DNA from: Acanthaster planci
Taxonomy: Eukaryota > Echinodermata > Asteroidea > Valvatida > Acanthasteridae
Reading direction: 5' to 3'
NCBI RefSeq assembly: GCF_001949145.1
Contig: NW_019091415.1
Coordinates: 299,040 to 363,039, forward strand
DNA: 64,000 nt
Shown here: in pieces, positions 1-12,800 of the stretch
How the letters are laid out: each line of letters begins with the position of its first letter
Numbering within the stretch: the first letter of the stretch is position 1
Program-made: the position numbers and the translations under genes
Notes under the pieces: generated by a model
The model's input: only the letters and a program-made list of their open reading frames with translations
Told to the model about the DNA's origin: nothing
Databases searched by the model: none

Positions 1-1200
1 TAGTGGCGAGGCCCCCCTCAAATCGGGATAGCTTGGGAAAACGCCCCCCCCAACGGTACTGTGATGTACTTTTGGTGGTTTTTAAGAGCTGTAGAGGCTA
101 GGGGACAACCACTGAAGCATTTATATACCTTTAGGACGGACTCAGGGCTCTGCAACCCTGAGAAATAATATGGACTCACTTGGCAAGGCCGCTCCAGAGA
201 CCACGTAAAAAAATTCATACCACGTCCCAGGGCACCCACTACTTCAAAACAATCGAGATATGGAATATTATCAAGTTTCAAACTGCCCATGAGTTACATG
301 TAATAGTCCAAACAATCCAATCCACCTTGAGCCAGCAGCAGGAATTAACACTTCGGCCAACTCTTGCTAGTAGGTTTTAATCTGGTATGAAAGTCTTCTT
401 TTGTTCAGCTCTTGCTGTTCTCTCAGCAATAAACCGATGCACTTCAAAGGGCACGGGTCAGACAAGCCTGTGTACCGGATTAGGGCAGGCTGAATAATGG
501 CCTGGCTTAATACCGGACTGCGTAGGGTTGGTCCCTTTCCTTACCGGATCTAAATGGTCACCGTCCCTAATACTGCTGAGAGCAAGTTCATATTCATATC
601 TTTTACCAATTTCAATACTTGAGCACTTCTGGTATCAACAAAAAGCAACGGTCACATTATTTTATCTACAGAACAAAATATAAGCAGCAACATGCAACAT
701 GAGGTTTCTCATGATTGATGTTAAAACATTTTTAAAAATCCAATGTAACTTGCTTGTAATTTGACATCTGACGACGTCATCGTGACGTCAACCTTGCAAG
801 CACACTTTCAAGTTCATGCACTGTGCCATGTGGGGGAGGATGAAATCATACATCGAAAAGGTAAGCCCAATCACCTAAGAAAGTTGACTGAGAAGCAACT
901 CTCTGCTTAAACCAACAAAGCTCTGTGCAAGAAAGGCCAGAAATGTATGCTGGATGTCTGCTGTGTTTGCACTCATTTTGCAAATAGGAAATTTAATTGA
1001 TGTATGACCCTTAACCTGGTTGGGGTACTCCGAGTAACTGAAGATCATTTGTTTATTACCATATATTGCATATGCCTGTAAAAACCTATGACAACACCAC
1101 GGTAATCATGAAAAGGAAGTACACAAGTCCTACATTTGCTTCCTTACATTTTCAACACAGCAGTACCAAAACAAAAATCTATAAATCCTGAATACATCCT
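1..1200. other. DNAH2 intron sequence with a CRE-type repeat fragment
   Basis: No coding signal in any frame beyond short chance ORFs, and no next DNAH2 exon. Positions about 545-800 resemble 28480-29250 (shared wording around GAGAGCAAGTTCATAT and GCACTTCTG) and include GACGTCATCGTGACGTCA at 774-790, so this is a copy of the repeat family described at 44690-45975. Confidence 0.55.
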
Positions 1201-1215
1201 CCAACAAATCTGGAA

Positions 1216-1510
1216 ATCCTCTCCCACAGTAGTATGGGAGGGTCTGCGAGTGAAAACCTACCCAAAACAGTTGCTGTAATATGAAAATTTCATTTGTGCC
1301 TTATTTTATTTGCTAAATGCTTGATCAACTGCAGTGTGCCCTCTATTCCCATGTTCATCCTTCTTTTGGGGTATGATACCAACAGAGCAAAAAGTGGGAG
1401 GACTGTTTGGGATAGGTATTCACGAGCAGACCCTCCCACACTACTGTGAGGGAGGAGTCCACTGCTTTCATCCTATCCCAAACTGTCGCTATAACATGCA
1501 GAGTAGCACT
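1216..1510. repeat. DIRS 1 left inverted repeat and internal complementary region with hairpin
   Basis: Contains CCTACCCAAAACAGT (1260s) and, inverted, ACTGTTTGGGATAGG (about 1403), then CTCCCACACTACTGTGAGGGAG, a perfect-armed hairpin around 1433-1454, and CCTATCCCAAACTGTCGC (about 1473). The last is the inverse of the right terminal repeat at 6560-6594. This pairing lets DIRS cDNA circularise. Confidence 0.8.
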
Positions 1511-1644
1511 GTTCCCCCGGGGGGTTTGAGCGAGGATGCACTACATGAAGGAGCATGGTTAGAAGTGGATATATAATGTAGAAGTGAAGGAGCTACAACA
1601 TGAAATCACCAGATAAAGGTGCTGTTAGGTAGTTCCAGTGTTGG

Positions 1645-2640
1645 TCACTCAAGAGGAGAGGAGCCCCTTGGCATCAATGTGGCCGATGTTGGGACTGCCT
1701 TGCCATGTGAGCAGTCTCTTTGCAGGACATCGGTGAAGTGGCATGAAGTAAAACGTTGATGGAGTCTTCCAGTATGCTGCCCTGCATATCTCCTCCACTG
1801 GAATACCCGGAAGTAGGCCCAGGAAGTAGATACTGCTCTGATGTCATGGGCCCTGACAACATTTGAGTCTGATTTCAGAAGTGTCCGGCCAGTCAGGATT
1901 GGCAAATGTGATGGCTGAAACCACCCATCTGGCTACAGTGTCCCTAGTTGCAGCTTGGTGTGGCTTTATCATTGTAATGAACAGCTGCAATGTCGTTCCT
2001 CTCAACTTCCAGGTTCTGGCCAAGTACCATTTGAGAGTTCTTACCGGACACCATGGTTTCTCATCTGGAGTTTCAGCATGTTAGGTTATGTCCAGGACAA
2101 ATATATCAGGAGGATAGAAGGAAGTCAATTGGTTCTTGGTGAGAAAATTAACCCAGGGCTGGATTGAGGCATATGCCATGGGGTTCCCATCTGACGTGGC
2201 CATCGGCAATGGATAGCAATTTCGGTTCTCTGCCTCGTTGTAAAGTGGTAACTGCCAGTAGGAAGGCTAACTTCACTGTAGTGTGTGGTAACCAGGCCTC
2301 GCTGAGGGGCTCAAATGGAGGGCCAGCAAAGAGCTTGAGGATGGCTGGTAAGTCCCAGGAAGGAACAGTTGTTTGGTAAGGGGGCACTCCACAAACATCC
2401 TCGAAGAAGATGTTTAAGTGCATCATTATCCAATAGAGTTGAGCCATCGGGAGAGCCACCATGTATAGCTGCAATGGCATACTAGTACCGGTACAAGCAG
2501 TCTGATTAGACAAGGGAAGCAAGGCTGGTGTGGCCAGCTAGAATGGGGCAATGAGAAGTAACCGGCAATGCTCTTGCTGGAGTTTGGAAAGCACTGTTGA
2601 GATTACAGATATCAGAGGAAAGGCATAGGCCAGCATCCCG
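1645..2640 (-). pseudogene. DIRS 1 tyrosine recombinase, frameshifted
   Basis: Broken recombinase. At 2640-2525 a frame with two stops reads WDGMLAYAFPLISVIS and HCRLLLIAPF. At 2522-2148 an open frame has VPSWDLPAILKLFAGPPFEP and KLAFLLAVTT. At 1905-1645 there is RAHDIRAVSTSWAYF, which carries the H-x-x-R pair typical of the catalytic C-terminal half, then TFTSCHF. These blocks match the order of DIRS integrases as I know them. At least two shifts separate the blocks, so no full enzyme can be made. Confidence 0.8.
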
Positions 2641-2689
2641 TCCCAGTTGATCTAGAGAGCATTTGTCGCCTAAGCCTGCAGGTGACCAT

Positions 2690-3450
2690 CACAAAACGGG
2701 TTTAAAATGATTTCTTTCATTTGAGAACTTGTCTAGCAAAGGTAATTGTTATGTCACTTAGGACGTTGCGGCCAGTTTAACCAGGTTTTTTTTTGTTATG
2801 CACTCGCACCAGGCTCGTATCCTTTGGTCATTTAGTTCTTGCTTCAGCGTACATGTGAAATGTTAGAAATGTATAAATCGGGTAACTGGCACTCCAGGAG
2901 ATGGGAGGGTATATAACCTGCCCCCACCTTGTCTGTATTGAGTTTTGTGGTGTGGGAGCCGGAGTGAGTGTGTCTCGCCGGGTTGGGTTTTCGTCGAGCA
3001 GATGGGTGTGGACCTTCAGCCCCTAGTTTCACGACTTTTAGGATAAACTTGATATCAATTTTTTGACTCAAGTATTAAATAAAAACAAAAATACTTATCA
3101 GATATACTTCTAGAAACCTTGAGCTTGAATTCAACAGCAAAACATCACGAAACCAGCGAACCAAGGTATCACAAGAGGGTACACTTCGGTTAGACAAGAG
3201 AGGGTGCTATTAAACATGGCAACGAAACGTTTGGCAGTTAAATTCGCTATACTGAACGACCGCTGTACCGAACATTTAGTGTGGACCCCGTCTCGTTCAT
3301 TATAGCGGCATTCCACGGTGATTCTTTTGTTTGTGCATTGCAGATCTCGTATTTGATCTTCTGTTTGTCTGAGGTATTCCTTGATCTTTAGTCTGAGTGG
3401 AGCGGTACTAGAGTTCGCTCTGTGACAGTGACAAAATCTGGTGCAGAGCA
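2690..3450. repeat. Insertion inside DIRS 1, possibly a solo LTR or other repeat
   Basis: The RNase H-linked frame ends near 3455 (NIDLFASVENSTTSALHQI) and resumes near 2685 (ATNAL, then INWDG), so about 0.75 kb is foreign. The inserted part has TATAAC near 2910 and an ATTAAATAAA polyadenylation-like word near 3073. I saw no clear terminal repeats or duplicated target site, so the class is open. Confidence 0.45.
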
Positions 3451-3479
3451 CTGGTAGTCGAGTTCTCTACTGAGGCAAA

Positions 3480-4900
3480 TAGGTCAATGTTCCGTTTTTC
3501 GACTTTGGCAAAGATCTGCTCTGCTACGGTGCAGCGCAGTGTCCACTCGGTTGTGTTTTTCCCCAGGAGAGGGCATCTCCAATAATGTTATCAACTCCTG
3601 GGATGTGGGTCACTTGCAGCCCAGTCCCTTTGTCTTGTGCCCACAGGAACATCTATCTCGTCATGAGGCACAGACAAGGTGCGTGTGTGCCTCCTTGATG
3701 GTTAATATAGGCATTACTGTGGAGTTGTTTGAGAGTATCAGGATGCATTGGCCCCTGATGCTCGAGCAGAAGTACTGTAGTGCGTTGAACACTGCTTGGA
3801 GTTCTATTATATTGGATATTATATATTATATAAGTTTGGTGCAGGGGCAGGGATGCTCTCCATCCAAGTTGGGACGCGTCCATGGTTATCGTTACTGCTG
3901 GGTTTGCCCTTGGGAACGTGATCCCTGGTAAGGTATTCTCTCATCCGCCACCACTGAAGGTGTGGGCAGACAAAGTCCATTATAGGGATGGGTTGCACGA
4001 TTTGGTCCCACTTCAGTAGGAAGGACACTAGCAGGTGGAGTTGTAGTGGCCTCATGCATAGTCGACAGAGGGGAACTAGGTCTATTATGCTGGCCATCAG
4101 ACTTCGGAGGCGTAGCCAAGCTCGGGCAGGGGCTGACAGTCTGAAGGTGAAGAAGCTCATGCATTCTAAGAGGCTGTTGATGCGCTCACTCGTCAGGAAG
4201 ACTATACCTCGTCGGAGACAGAGGGTCGCACCCAGGTATGTTGGTTGTTGAGTAGGCACGGGTCTCAACTTTCCACGATTGATGAGAAACCCCAAACGAC
4301 TTGTGAGGTCATTGTGAGGTGAGTGGAAGCCATCATCTCATCTTGGATTCTGCCAATGATAAGTCAGTAGTCCAGATATTGGAACGGCATGACGTCTTGT
4401 TTTCGGAGATAAGCAGTAACGATCTGTGCTACTTGAAGAAACTTGCGGTCTTGTGGGTGGATTGGGATGTGAAAAGAAGCATCTTTCAGGTCTATCGACG
4501 ATACCCGGACAGGAATTGGCAGTGACTGGGTTACCATCTTGAGTGTGAATAAACTTGTTCTATGGTTTCAGGTTAATTACGGGTCTCCATTTGGTGGGTT
4601 CTTTCTTTGGTGTAAGGAAGAATGTTGAGATAAAGTCCTCGTTCCCGATTGTTGCGGGGACAGGGTGGATGGCTTGTTTTTGAAGAAGAGCATCTATCTT
4701 GGACTCCAGTGCCTTTCATTTGGTTTTCTCAAGAGAAATTGGAGTCAGACGAAGGAGCGGGATGGATGGAGTGGTGCTCGTGAATTCTAAAGAATATCCA
4801 AGGGAGACAGTACAAAGCACCTATCTGTCCAACGTGATGTCTCTCCGGAACCCTGTGAACAATTGTAGGCAGCCCTGACGGGTTCGTAATTGGGGTTGCA
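3480..4900 (-). pseudogene. DIRS 1 reverse transcriptase / RNase H, frameshifted
   Basis: Frame blocks in order on the minus strand: QGCLQLFTGFRRDITLDRWV and YSLEF (4900-4760), then FFLTPKKEPTKW (about 4600), LINRGKLRPVPTQQPTYLGA (4295-4230), SAPARAWLRLRSLMASIIDL (about 4140), DASQLGWRASLPLHQT (3885-3840, the RNase H Asp region), NAYINHQGGTHAP (about 3690) and QIFAKVEKRNIDLF (about 3500). YINHQGGT and LGA..(T/C)LRRG are typical of RT_DIRS1/RNase H. The region is in several frames and non-functional. Confidence 0.8.
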
Positions 4901-6090
4901 GATCTGTGTAGTCATCAGCGCTGGCCCCTGAACAATCAGGGGTAGCATGGGCCGGTTGCTCTTCCCTTGTGTCCCTTCTATGATTGTATAGGTGGACGGA
5001 AGGACAGAAAAGAGCTAGAGTCCCAGTGCCGGGAAGCCTGCTTTGGGTGTTGGACTCGGCAGTCACTGGCTTGGTACTGGCACTAGGCGAAAGCTAAGCT
5101 TGTGGGTGGTGTCAATCTGCTTAGCCTCGGCCTCCATCGGCTCCACAAAATTCCCGGTAAAGAGGTCCTTGCAGTAGAGTAGGGGACCTTCAAACTTTGA
5201 CTTGATTCCTACGTAGGGGACATTCATGGCTTTGAGCGTACTGGATCTTCGAGCGGATGTAGACATTGTGGAGATCTGTGAGAACTGTTTAAAAATACAC
5301 TTAATGTTCTCATCAAAGGCCTGGAGTGCAACCACTGCCATGTCTGTGAGTCATCTGGCACACGCCAGGTACTCTTATAGAAGTGACATGAATGTAGTGC
5401 ATCAGAGACCTTGTTGTGAGACTCTGTCAAGCTTCCTGAGGGTGAACTCCAAGTTAGCCTTGTCCTTGTCTGCGAAGGGGATTTTCCTTGCCAGTTTAAT
5501 GGTGTCTGGAGCCAGCTTATTGTTGGTGGCAACAGGCATCTCTGGAATGGAGAGGAAATTCTCAAAGTCCTCTCAGGAAAATTGGAAGTAGGCTGCTGCT
5601 TTGGGGGCATATGGCTTGCCATCCCTTCATGTCAGCGAGGACTTGAAAAACATCTCGATGCATGAGCAGACCAGCAGTAGCTTCAGAAAAAGTGGAGTTG
5701 AGGCCTTCAGTCTGGCAGGTTGGCAATTAAAGGAGGTGTTTGGTGAAATCTCCGCTGGTGTAGAAGCAGAGGGCAGGCCCAGAACCTGGATCATGTTTCT
5801 CTGGAGTAGACAGAGAAATACTTGCGGGCAGGACAGACTGCATTGCGGGAGGTGGATGCAGACAGGGATCTGAGGGTAGCCTTGTGAACCGTACCAGTGA
5901 AGTGTGGTATTCTTCGGTAGGCACTGTTGGCATAGACCCCACTGTCCCGATAGCAGCACTAGGGGAGTTGAGTATTCTGACCGCATGCACTGCAGCCCAA
6001 TCCCCTGTGCGTAGCTGTAGTTGTCTAACACCAGTTCTGCCCAGAAAGGGGCTGGAACAGAGTGCACCATTGGCACAGTAATCACACATA
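4901..6090 (-). pseudogene. Probable DIRS 1 gag-like region
   Basis: Three partly open minus-strand frames (5341-5063, 5622-5224, 6085-5627) occupy the place where DIRS elements keep the first ORF, upstream of RT. The composition is Ser/Pro-rich and I recognise no domain; the call rests on position only. Confidence 0.45.
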
Positions 6091-6459
6091 TCAGCTTAAA
6101 ACTTTAACTCATCGATCTTACTGTTGACCAACTTCCGTCTGTTTTGGGGGAGAGTTGAAGACTGCTAAATGCATTGAGCCCTCAACTGTCCCAGGTTGCC
6201 TGGGTGGCCCTAAATAATATTGCTAGGTGATACTGCTACATAGAATCAACAACAGCAATCTGCAATCATGCAAAGCAAGAGAAAAATACTACCAAAAAAA
6301 ATGACAAATGGCAAACACAGAGACAGAAAACATGTAGATGTAGAACAGTTTGTTGCTAAAACGCTGCAACTGATCAGGTTACCACAAGAGTGTGGAGCGA
6401 GAACGGAAACTCACAAAACTAAAAAACGCCAAAAGACATGAACGTTATCGATGGTGCTA

Positions 6460-6594
6460 AGAAAAAGGACAAACATGGTGATGGCACAGCAATGCATTAT
6501 GGGAATAATTGATCAAGTTTTTAGCAAATAAAATAAGGCGCAAAGGAAATTTGCATATTATAGCGACTGTTTGGGGTAGGATGAAAGCAGGGGT
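6460..6594. repeat. DIRS 1 right inverted terminal repeat
   Basis: Inverse of 1258-1370 and of about 1465-1500. Shared words include AGCAAATAAAATAAGGC (6527-6543) and CGACTGTTTGGGG. It marks the 5' end of the minus-strand element. Confidence 0.8.
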
Positions 6595-6753
6595 GGGCAA
6601 ATCTCACCCCTGCTGAATTTTCAAAGCACACCGAACAATTAAATTCTAGACTTAAACAGCTCATCTTTCAAACAAATTAACCATGTTCCAATAGCAAAAT
6701 ATTCTTCCAATTGGTCAGAGGCCTGAGCTTAGAAAAACCAAATCAATGTATAC

Positions 6754-6886
6754 CTCTTCGTTGCTCCCCAAATCAATGGTTTCCAGATACTTCTCAGCTA
6801 CTTCGATAAGAGCATCTTTTGGCCACTCAGTAAACCAATCAATTGTTGTACAGTTCACAAACGCTGGATACATCCGAATGCGGTTT
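6754..6886 (-). CDS. DNAH2: DNAH2 exon t: AAA4 end, towards stalk (last exon in window)
   Basis: Reads [21 protein letters not shown] then [24 protein letters not shown]. The [12 protein letters not shown] motif closes AAA4. The stalk coiled coil should follow within about 60 residues, but the DIRS element starts only about 160 bp downstream and no further exon is visible down to position 1. Acceptor ACTTCACAG, donor GAG|GTATAC. Phase 2 in, 0 out. Confidence 0.94.
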
Positions 6887-9800
6887 CTGTGAAGTAAAAG
6901 TAATAAGGGTATTACATATATACTTGTGTTCTTGTTAAGTAATATATATATAGATTACTTTACAAGACCAGAAGTACAATGAGTTCTTCCTAATGACAAA
7001 GTTAAACAACCAAAGCTGAAACTTAATAACTAGGAGCTTTTCAACAAATGACAGACTGCATTACTGAAGCAAAGAAACATTTCTCAGATGGAAATCTCCA
7101 TTCATAACATGCTGGAAATGAAATCAGGCTTAAATTTACTTATAACCCCCAAATCCTTGACATTATCACTGTCAACCATACTGAATCCATACAACCAATT
7201 TGGAAGAGTCCAATGGACTATTCTTTACACTTTGCAAAGTCACAGTGGCAGGGCTTGACCTTCATTGATGCTAGGTTTGGAGGGATCAAAAAGAGATACA
7301 GGCACAATAACCAGGCCAATTAAGTGTGAGTGAGAGAAATGGGAAAAATGTGCACAAGTCTCCCTGGGAAATCCAGTTACAGTCTATACAAAAGAACACC
7401 ATACTGAACATGACAAATTCCACAAATTGTTTGGTACAACAGTCATTTAGAGAAACAATTTTCAGTCACCAATACATCTGACCCTGGCCCATTTAAATGC
7501 ACAGTAGCCTGCCTCACTACTACGGTTACCAGTGCTCGTCTCCCGAAAATCCCCTTTGGCACAGGGGGTGAGACCAGGCATTCCAACAGCCCACATAATG
7601 GGTTTCTTTTAAGTCCCCCCCTTCCAACTAATCCCTGCCCTGATTAAAATCCAGAACAAAATGGTTGGGACATGTGTCATTAGCCATACCATTTCTAGGT
7701 TCCCTACTCCCCTGATCAAAGTTGCCATCTCGAGCTGGAGTGCAGATTGCACAATGAGACACAACATTAAGATGGGGACGGGGGGTGGGGACCCAACGAG
7801 ATTTGGCCAGGATTGTAGGCAGGCAATGGTAATTTGGCACGCTCTCTCCCTTTCCTGGTATTACGCTATGCATTGAACACGTCTGGAAAAAGCGTTCCAC
7901 GGTTTTCATTGTTTTGACCGTCTTAAGTTGTTACCTGAGGGGGAACAGATGCTGAAAACGGAAGATGAAGTGAAGAAGAAGTGAAGAAAATGACTCGCCA
8001 AACCCGTGCTCAGGTTCAGACCCTCCAGTCCCTCCTGAGCCCAACGCCGCGGCCATTGCTGTTTGCTCCCAGTGACAGTCTTCAAGAAGAGCACCCTCCA
8101 GTGACACCTACTGTACACTGTACAGTCCACTGTACACACTACAGTATTGACAACAATGGACTACCTTGTGGAGGCTGAGACAATGGCAGATTTTTCTATC
8201 GTCGTGACTGTTGACACTTGCGCCCTTGACTCCCGGCCTTCTCAATCCTTTGATGTTCCAGGAACCCCTCTTCCACTCACACCAACCCCAACCTCAAGCT
8301 CAACCTGCCACGTTCGCTCCCGAACCCGGGCCCTCCACCTCTGGCCAGCTTAGGCAGCCACAAGTCTTCCAGAGCCAACTTGGCTTCCATGTGCCATGCT
8401 ACTACTGGTTCCCAGCCCCCCACACTTGTTACTCCAACCCGCCACTGGCCAACCAACCCCTTAACACCACTAATTCCATTGACTTCGGTAGGGGCCCTGC
8501 TATCAGTTTGCGAACCTCTAGGGACCACAGTTTCCACTGATACTAGGGAAAGAATAGCCAGTAGCGACTTTCTATCTTGCATTTTCCCCACTGAACCTAA
8601 GGTGACTCCTACCCCTACTCAACACTTACCCCAGGACTAAGGCAGCTTGGCTAACAAGGACCCCTGCACTCCTGGGGATGCTAATAAAATGACTTCAGAG
8701 AGAAATAATCCCATGCTAGCACTTGAGAAGCTGTGAAAAGAGGTTATACCGGGACACATGGAAGGTCCATTTCCAACAATTTCTCATAGAGGTCTTGTCC
8801 CCAAAACTGAACCTGGCAGCTCTAGGCTTATAAAGCAGCTTTCTCATCCCGAGTCCGACTCCGCCAATGACGGCACTGATTATGACAATTATGTTCGGTA
8901 CAATACACCTCCTTTGAAGATGAAGTTAACTTGGTAGTAAGTGTGGGAAAAGGAGCCCTCATGGCAAAAGCAGACATCAAATCTGCACTTTTTGATGACT
9001 TCTGCCTATTGGAATCAAACTTCAGGATAAGATATTCATGGACAAAACACTCCCAATGGCGCCACATGCAACCCTGCATACTTTGAGCATTTTTCACCTT
9101 TGTGGAATTGGCCGCGCTGGTTCAGACAGGCTCCAGTTGCATATGTCATTATGTAGATGATTTCCCAATGGTGGGGGGGCAAGTTCTAGTGGGCTTCTTT
9201 TGTGTTGGAGTTTATTGGACATTTTCACCGGGTACATGTAAGTGTGGCAGTAGGGGTGCCATAGTCAAATAACAATACATTCCTTCAAACAACACAGCTT
9301 ATGTTTTGGGGGTTGAAAATTAATTCTGTCGTGCAGACAGTGTCTATCCCTACAAACGTCAAAACATATCCGAAGAGGTTCAGGATGCACTTAGTCCTTC
9401 TAAGGCAGCACTTAAAACCCTCAAATCACTAATAGGATCTCTATCGTTTGTGTATCATGCTGTCGCCCCAACGTGCTTTGGGGGTTACTTTCAACGCCAG
9501 TGGTTTAACAGGGTCTGGCCACAGTTCATTCCCTTTCAGCATTGTGCCTGGTTTCTCCATCTCTGGCCATCTCCAAGTGGCCATATAGCTGCATTTATTG
9601 CCCACCTCTCCCTGGAAGGTCTCTCCCCCTCTACAATTGGTATGTACACAGCTGCTACCGCTTATGTGCACAAACGTAACGGTTGTTTGTTCATAAATGA
9701 GGGAGGGTCGCCGCTGCTGCGTACACATACTCAGCAGTCTACACGGCTACCTGTGTGCACGCATTTACTTGTACCAGCAACTGATACGGACTCTGTGTTG

Positions 9801-12800
9801 GCTACTTTCCTTTGCAAATAAAATTTAATTTCCTTGATTTTAAGTCCTAAATCTATTTCTTTTTTTTTCAAGCAAATTTCAGTGTTTTTAAAAGTGTACG
9901 AAAAGTTCAGAGGCTAAGGCAATGTTCAGTATACCAAATGTTCTGCACAGTCATTATAGAATTGTACTGTATTTTTCAAGACATATTTTTTTCAAGATGT
10001 ATTTTTGTACTGTAAATTGTAAATTGTACTGTAGTTAAATTTAAATGGTGGATTGACCATCAATATGCAATGTCATATAAGGTGACTTGCTGACAAACGT
10101 ACATGTACAGGTTTGCATTTTTAATGATGGTCAAGCCTTACCACTCTGACTTTTCATTTGAGAAAATATAAAGAACGACCCATTGGATTCCGGCACAAAA
10201 GCTGGGTTTGAGATTCAGTATGGTTCATAATAAAACAGGTTCAGGGGTCGACATTAAGCAGATGCATCAAGGTTTTGCTTCTGACAAACCATGATTAGTG
10301 CCTGGAAACCAGTGATAAAGTAAGAGCTTGGGCACTGAAATTAGCGGCAGGCCATTACTGATCCTCTTTGAGGTGATGACACACATTGCTCAAAAGAAAT
10401 CATCAAAATATTTACCAAAACTTAGCACTGAACCGTCCAAATCAATCAGCTGTAACTCCACGTACAGACAAACACTGTATACAATGTATACAACTAATGA
10501 CTATGCACAGTTTGTAACCTCGTCCACACCAATCATCCTGCTGCATGTATGAATGCATGCAACAGTATGGCCTTCAATATTGTGGGAATGAAGTCTGAGC
10601 TTCACTAACATGCTTAGTTCTAAACTGATCAGATATGACCAAGAGTTCTGTGCCAAAATGTGGGATGAATGAAACACAGTGAAATTGAGGTACATATAAC
10701 TAAAACTCCAAGGCACTTGAATCAATGGTGCACACTACCACTGCAATGGAAATTCAGTTAAGAGATTCGGGCGGGCCCGTGGCAGGATAGGTTTGAAATA
10801 CCAGAAGCCAAGTATACACAGTCTCATTTTTCCAGCGTGCTTAGATTTTTGGGTTGTATGCAAACACTGCCGAGCGACCCAAACTGGGACCTAAACGTAT
10901 GCACTGTGAACCACATTTTGGTTTTCTTTTAAGGATGTGCGGAGTTCTTACATCCCCATGCCATGATCGTGGCACAGTAGGCCTTTTAAAATTTGTGTGG
11001 ACGTCGGTGCGCCTGCTTTGAAGTGGTTTTTGCAGAAATTTTGTTAGTCATGGCATAGGATCTGGTGGCATGGTGTCTGGTGTCATGTTCAAAGGATGAA
11101 AGAAGAAATGTCACAGAACAAATGCTATCCATGAGAAGGTTGTATCCTTTTGAGATAATGGAATTGGCAGAGAGGAGCATTAAGTCCCAGGCCAGGCTTC
11201 CGGTAGGGCAAGGGGCAGAGTGACTCGTGACTATCTGGCTTAACATCCAATAAATGACAGCAGCATTAAAGACAGCAGTAAAAAGCAACTGCTCTTTGAT
11301 TTTCTGACAAAGTAATTTAGCATTGATAAATTAAATATATATTGTGTTTGCAGGAAATACTGAAAACTACACCCCTAGGCAACTGTAATGTGTAGAATAC
11401 ATGTATGTGGATCAGACAACCCTTCTGTATATTCCCTTGTATTTATCCTATAGACTTTGCCAAATCCCGAGCACTGAGTGTACGTACGTATGTACGTGAG
11501 ACTGGAAAAATCAGCACGCTGGGATGGCTGGCAGAGAATGGTTCTTGTCTTCTTTATTGCAAATTTACACTGAAAATGAAACTGGGAGCAACACTAAAGT
11601 ATTAAACCAAAAACCCTGGGAAAAGTCATGATATGACTTCACCTAAAACAGCTCCCAGGTTGATTGAAACGGCTCCTGAAAACCCCTGAAATTTGAAAGG
11701 CCAAGAGCTGTTATCTTCAGGCCAAAAAGCTTAATGTCGACCCCTGAGGGTGGTTGGCAGGGAAAAAGGCATGTCATTTGCTTACTATGCCCATGCAATA
11801 CATTTATGGTTATCAAAAGTGAGATAGCATTTTCTGTATTCAGAAGTAAATTTGTTCTTATTTGAAGCATGCAATAACTTGAGCAGCAATGATCTTTGAA
11901 TACCTGAATGGGTCTCCAACTGGACTCATGCAAAGCACCACATGTAGATTGGTTCGTACTCGCTCAATATAGTAGGCAAACATGCTTTCTGGTGATTCAT
12001 GAATGCCATCTTTCTTGGCATCTGCTGAAAGAGCATTGCGGACCTATTGAAAATAAAATTGAAACAAACTGGTATTATTATGAGGGTTAAAATCAACCAT
12101 ATACAAAAACAGATTTTAAAATCTAAAGTTCAGATTTCACCATTTATTACGACTCCTCCAACAGCTGCAAACACCACACACAAAAAACGGTGCCCATTGA
12201 TGGATGCGGTATGCAAAATGAAACATACTTCCAAACAATGGTTGACTGACCATTGTTAAAAACAGAACAAAATTTTTATTTTTTCTTGGAAACAGCTGTA
12301 TTCTGGGCGTAAATATTTTACAGATTGACCAAGGCTGTTTTTTTTTAACTTTCTTTCAAGGAAAATATTCAAGGATTATTGGGCAGTTCCATATTCGTGA
12401 TTTTACCAAATTGGTGTAACCTACTTTTCAAAACTTCTTTAATTTACACATGTATAAAAAAGCAACACATCATTAATGTTTAATCTGATACCAGACAGCC
12501 ATATATAGCCTGACAATCTCAAGCAACTTAAAGCACAAAGCCATCATTTATAAAAGAGAGAATTTCATTCAGAATTTTACCTCTTCAAACTCTTCTGGTT
12601 TATACATGGCAGGCACTTCCCCACTGCTAAGAATGTTGTTGATGTCTTCCAGGAAAGATTCTTCCACTACTTGTGTGTCATTGAACAGGAAGACTGTTGG
12701 CTTGTTTTCTACACCTGCCATGTAATACAGGCGCTTCAAATCTGATGAACAAAGAAGTTTCAATAAGCAACCTCGGCAGTCAATTTTGTGAAAATTTACA

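Larger units (their letters stand above)
1216..6594 (-). mobile_element. DIRS-type tyrosine-recombinase retrotransposon, decayed
   Basis: A DIRS element lying in the same orientation as DNAH2. Reading leftwards from 6594: right terminal repeat, a gag-like region, RT and RNase H (about 4900-3480), tyrosine recombinase (about 2640-1645), internal complementary region and left terminal repeat. Sequence 1258-1370 is the inverse of 6460-6594, and 1216-1278 is the inverse of about 1400-1457. This is the inverted-repeat plus internal-complementary-region architecture expected of DIRS1-type elements, which integrate by recombinase and leave no target duplication. Frames are broken by several shifts and stops, and a segment of about 0.75 kb interrupts the RNase H-recombinase junction. 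It is an inactive copy. Confidence 0.85.

Noticed and set aside
1-1200. Next DNAH2 exon (stalk start) left of the DIRS element
   Set aside because: No minus-strand frame resembles the stalk-entry sequence and none continues phase 0 after SNEE.
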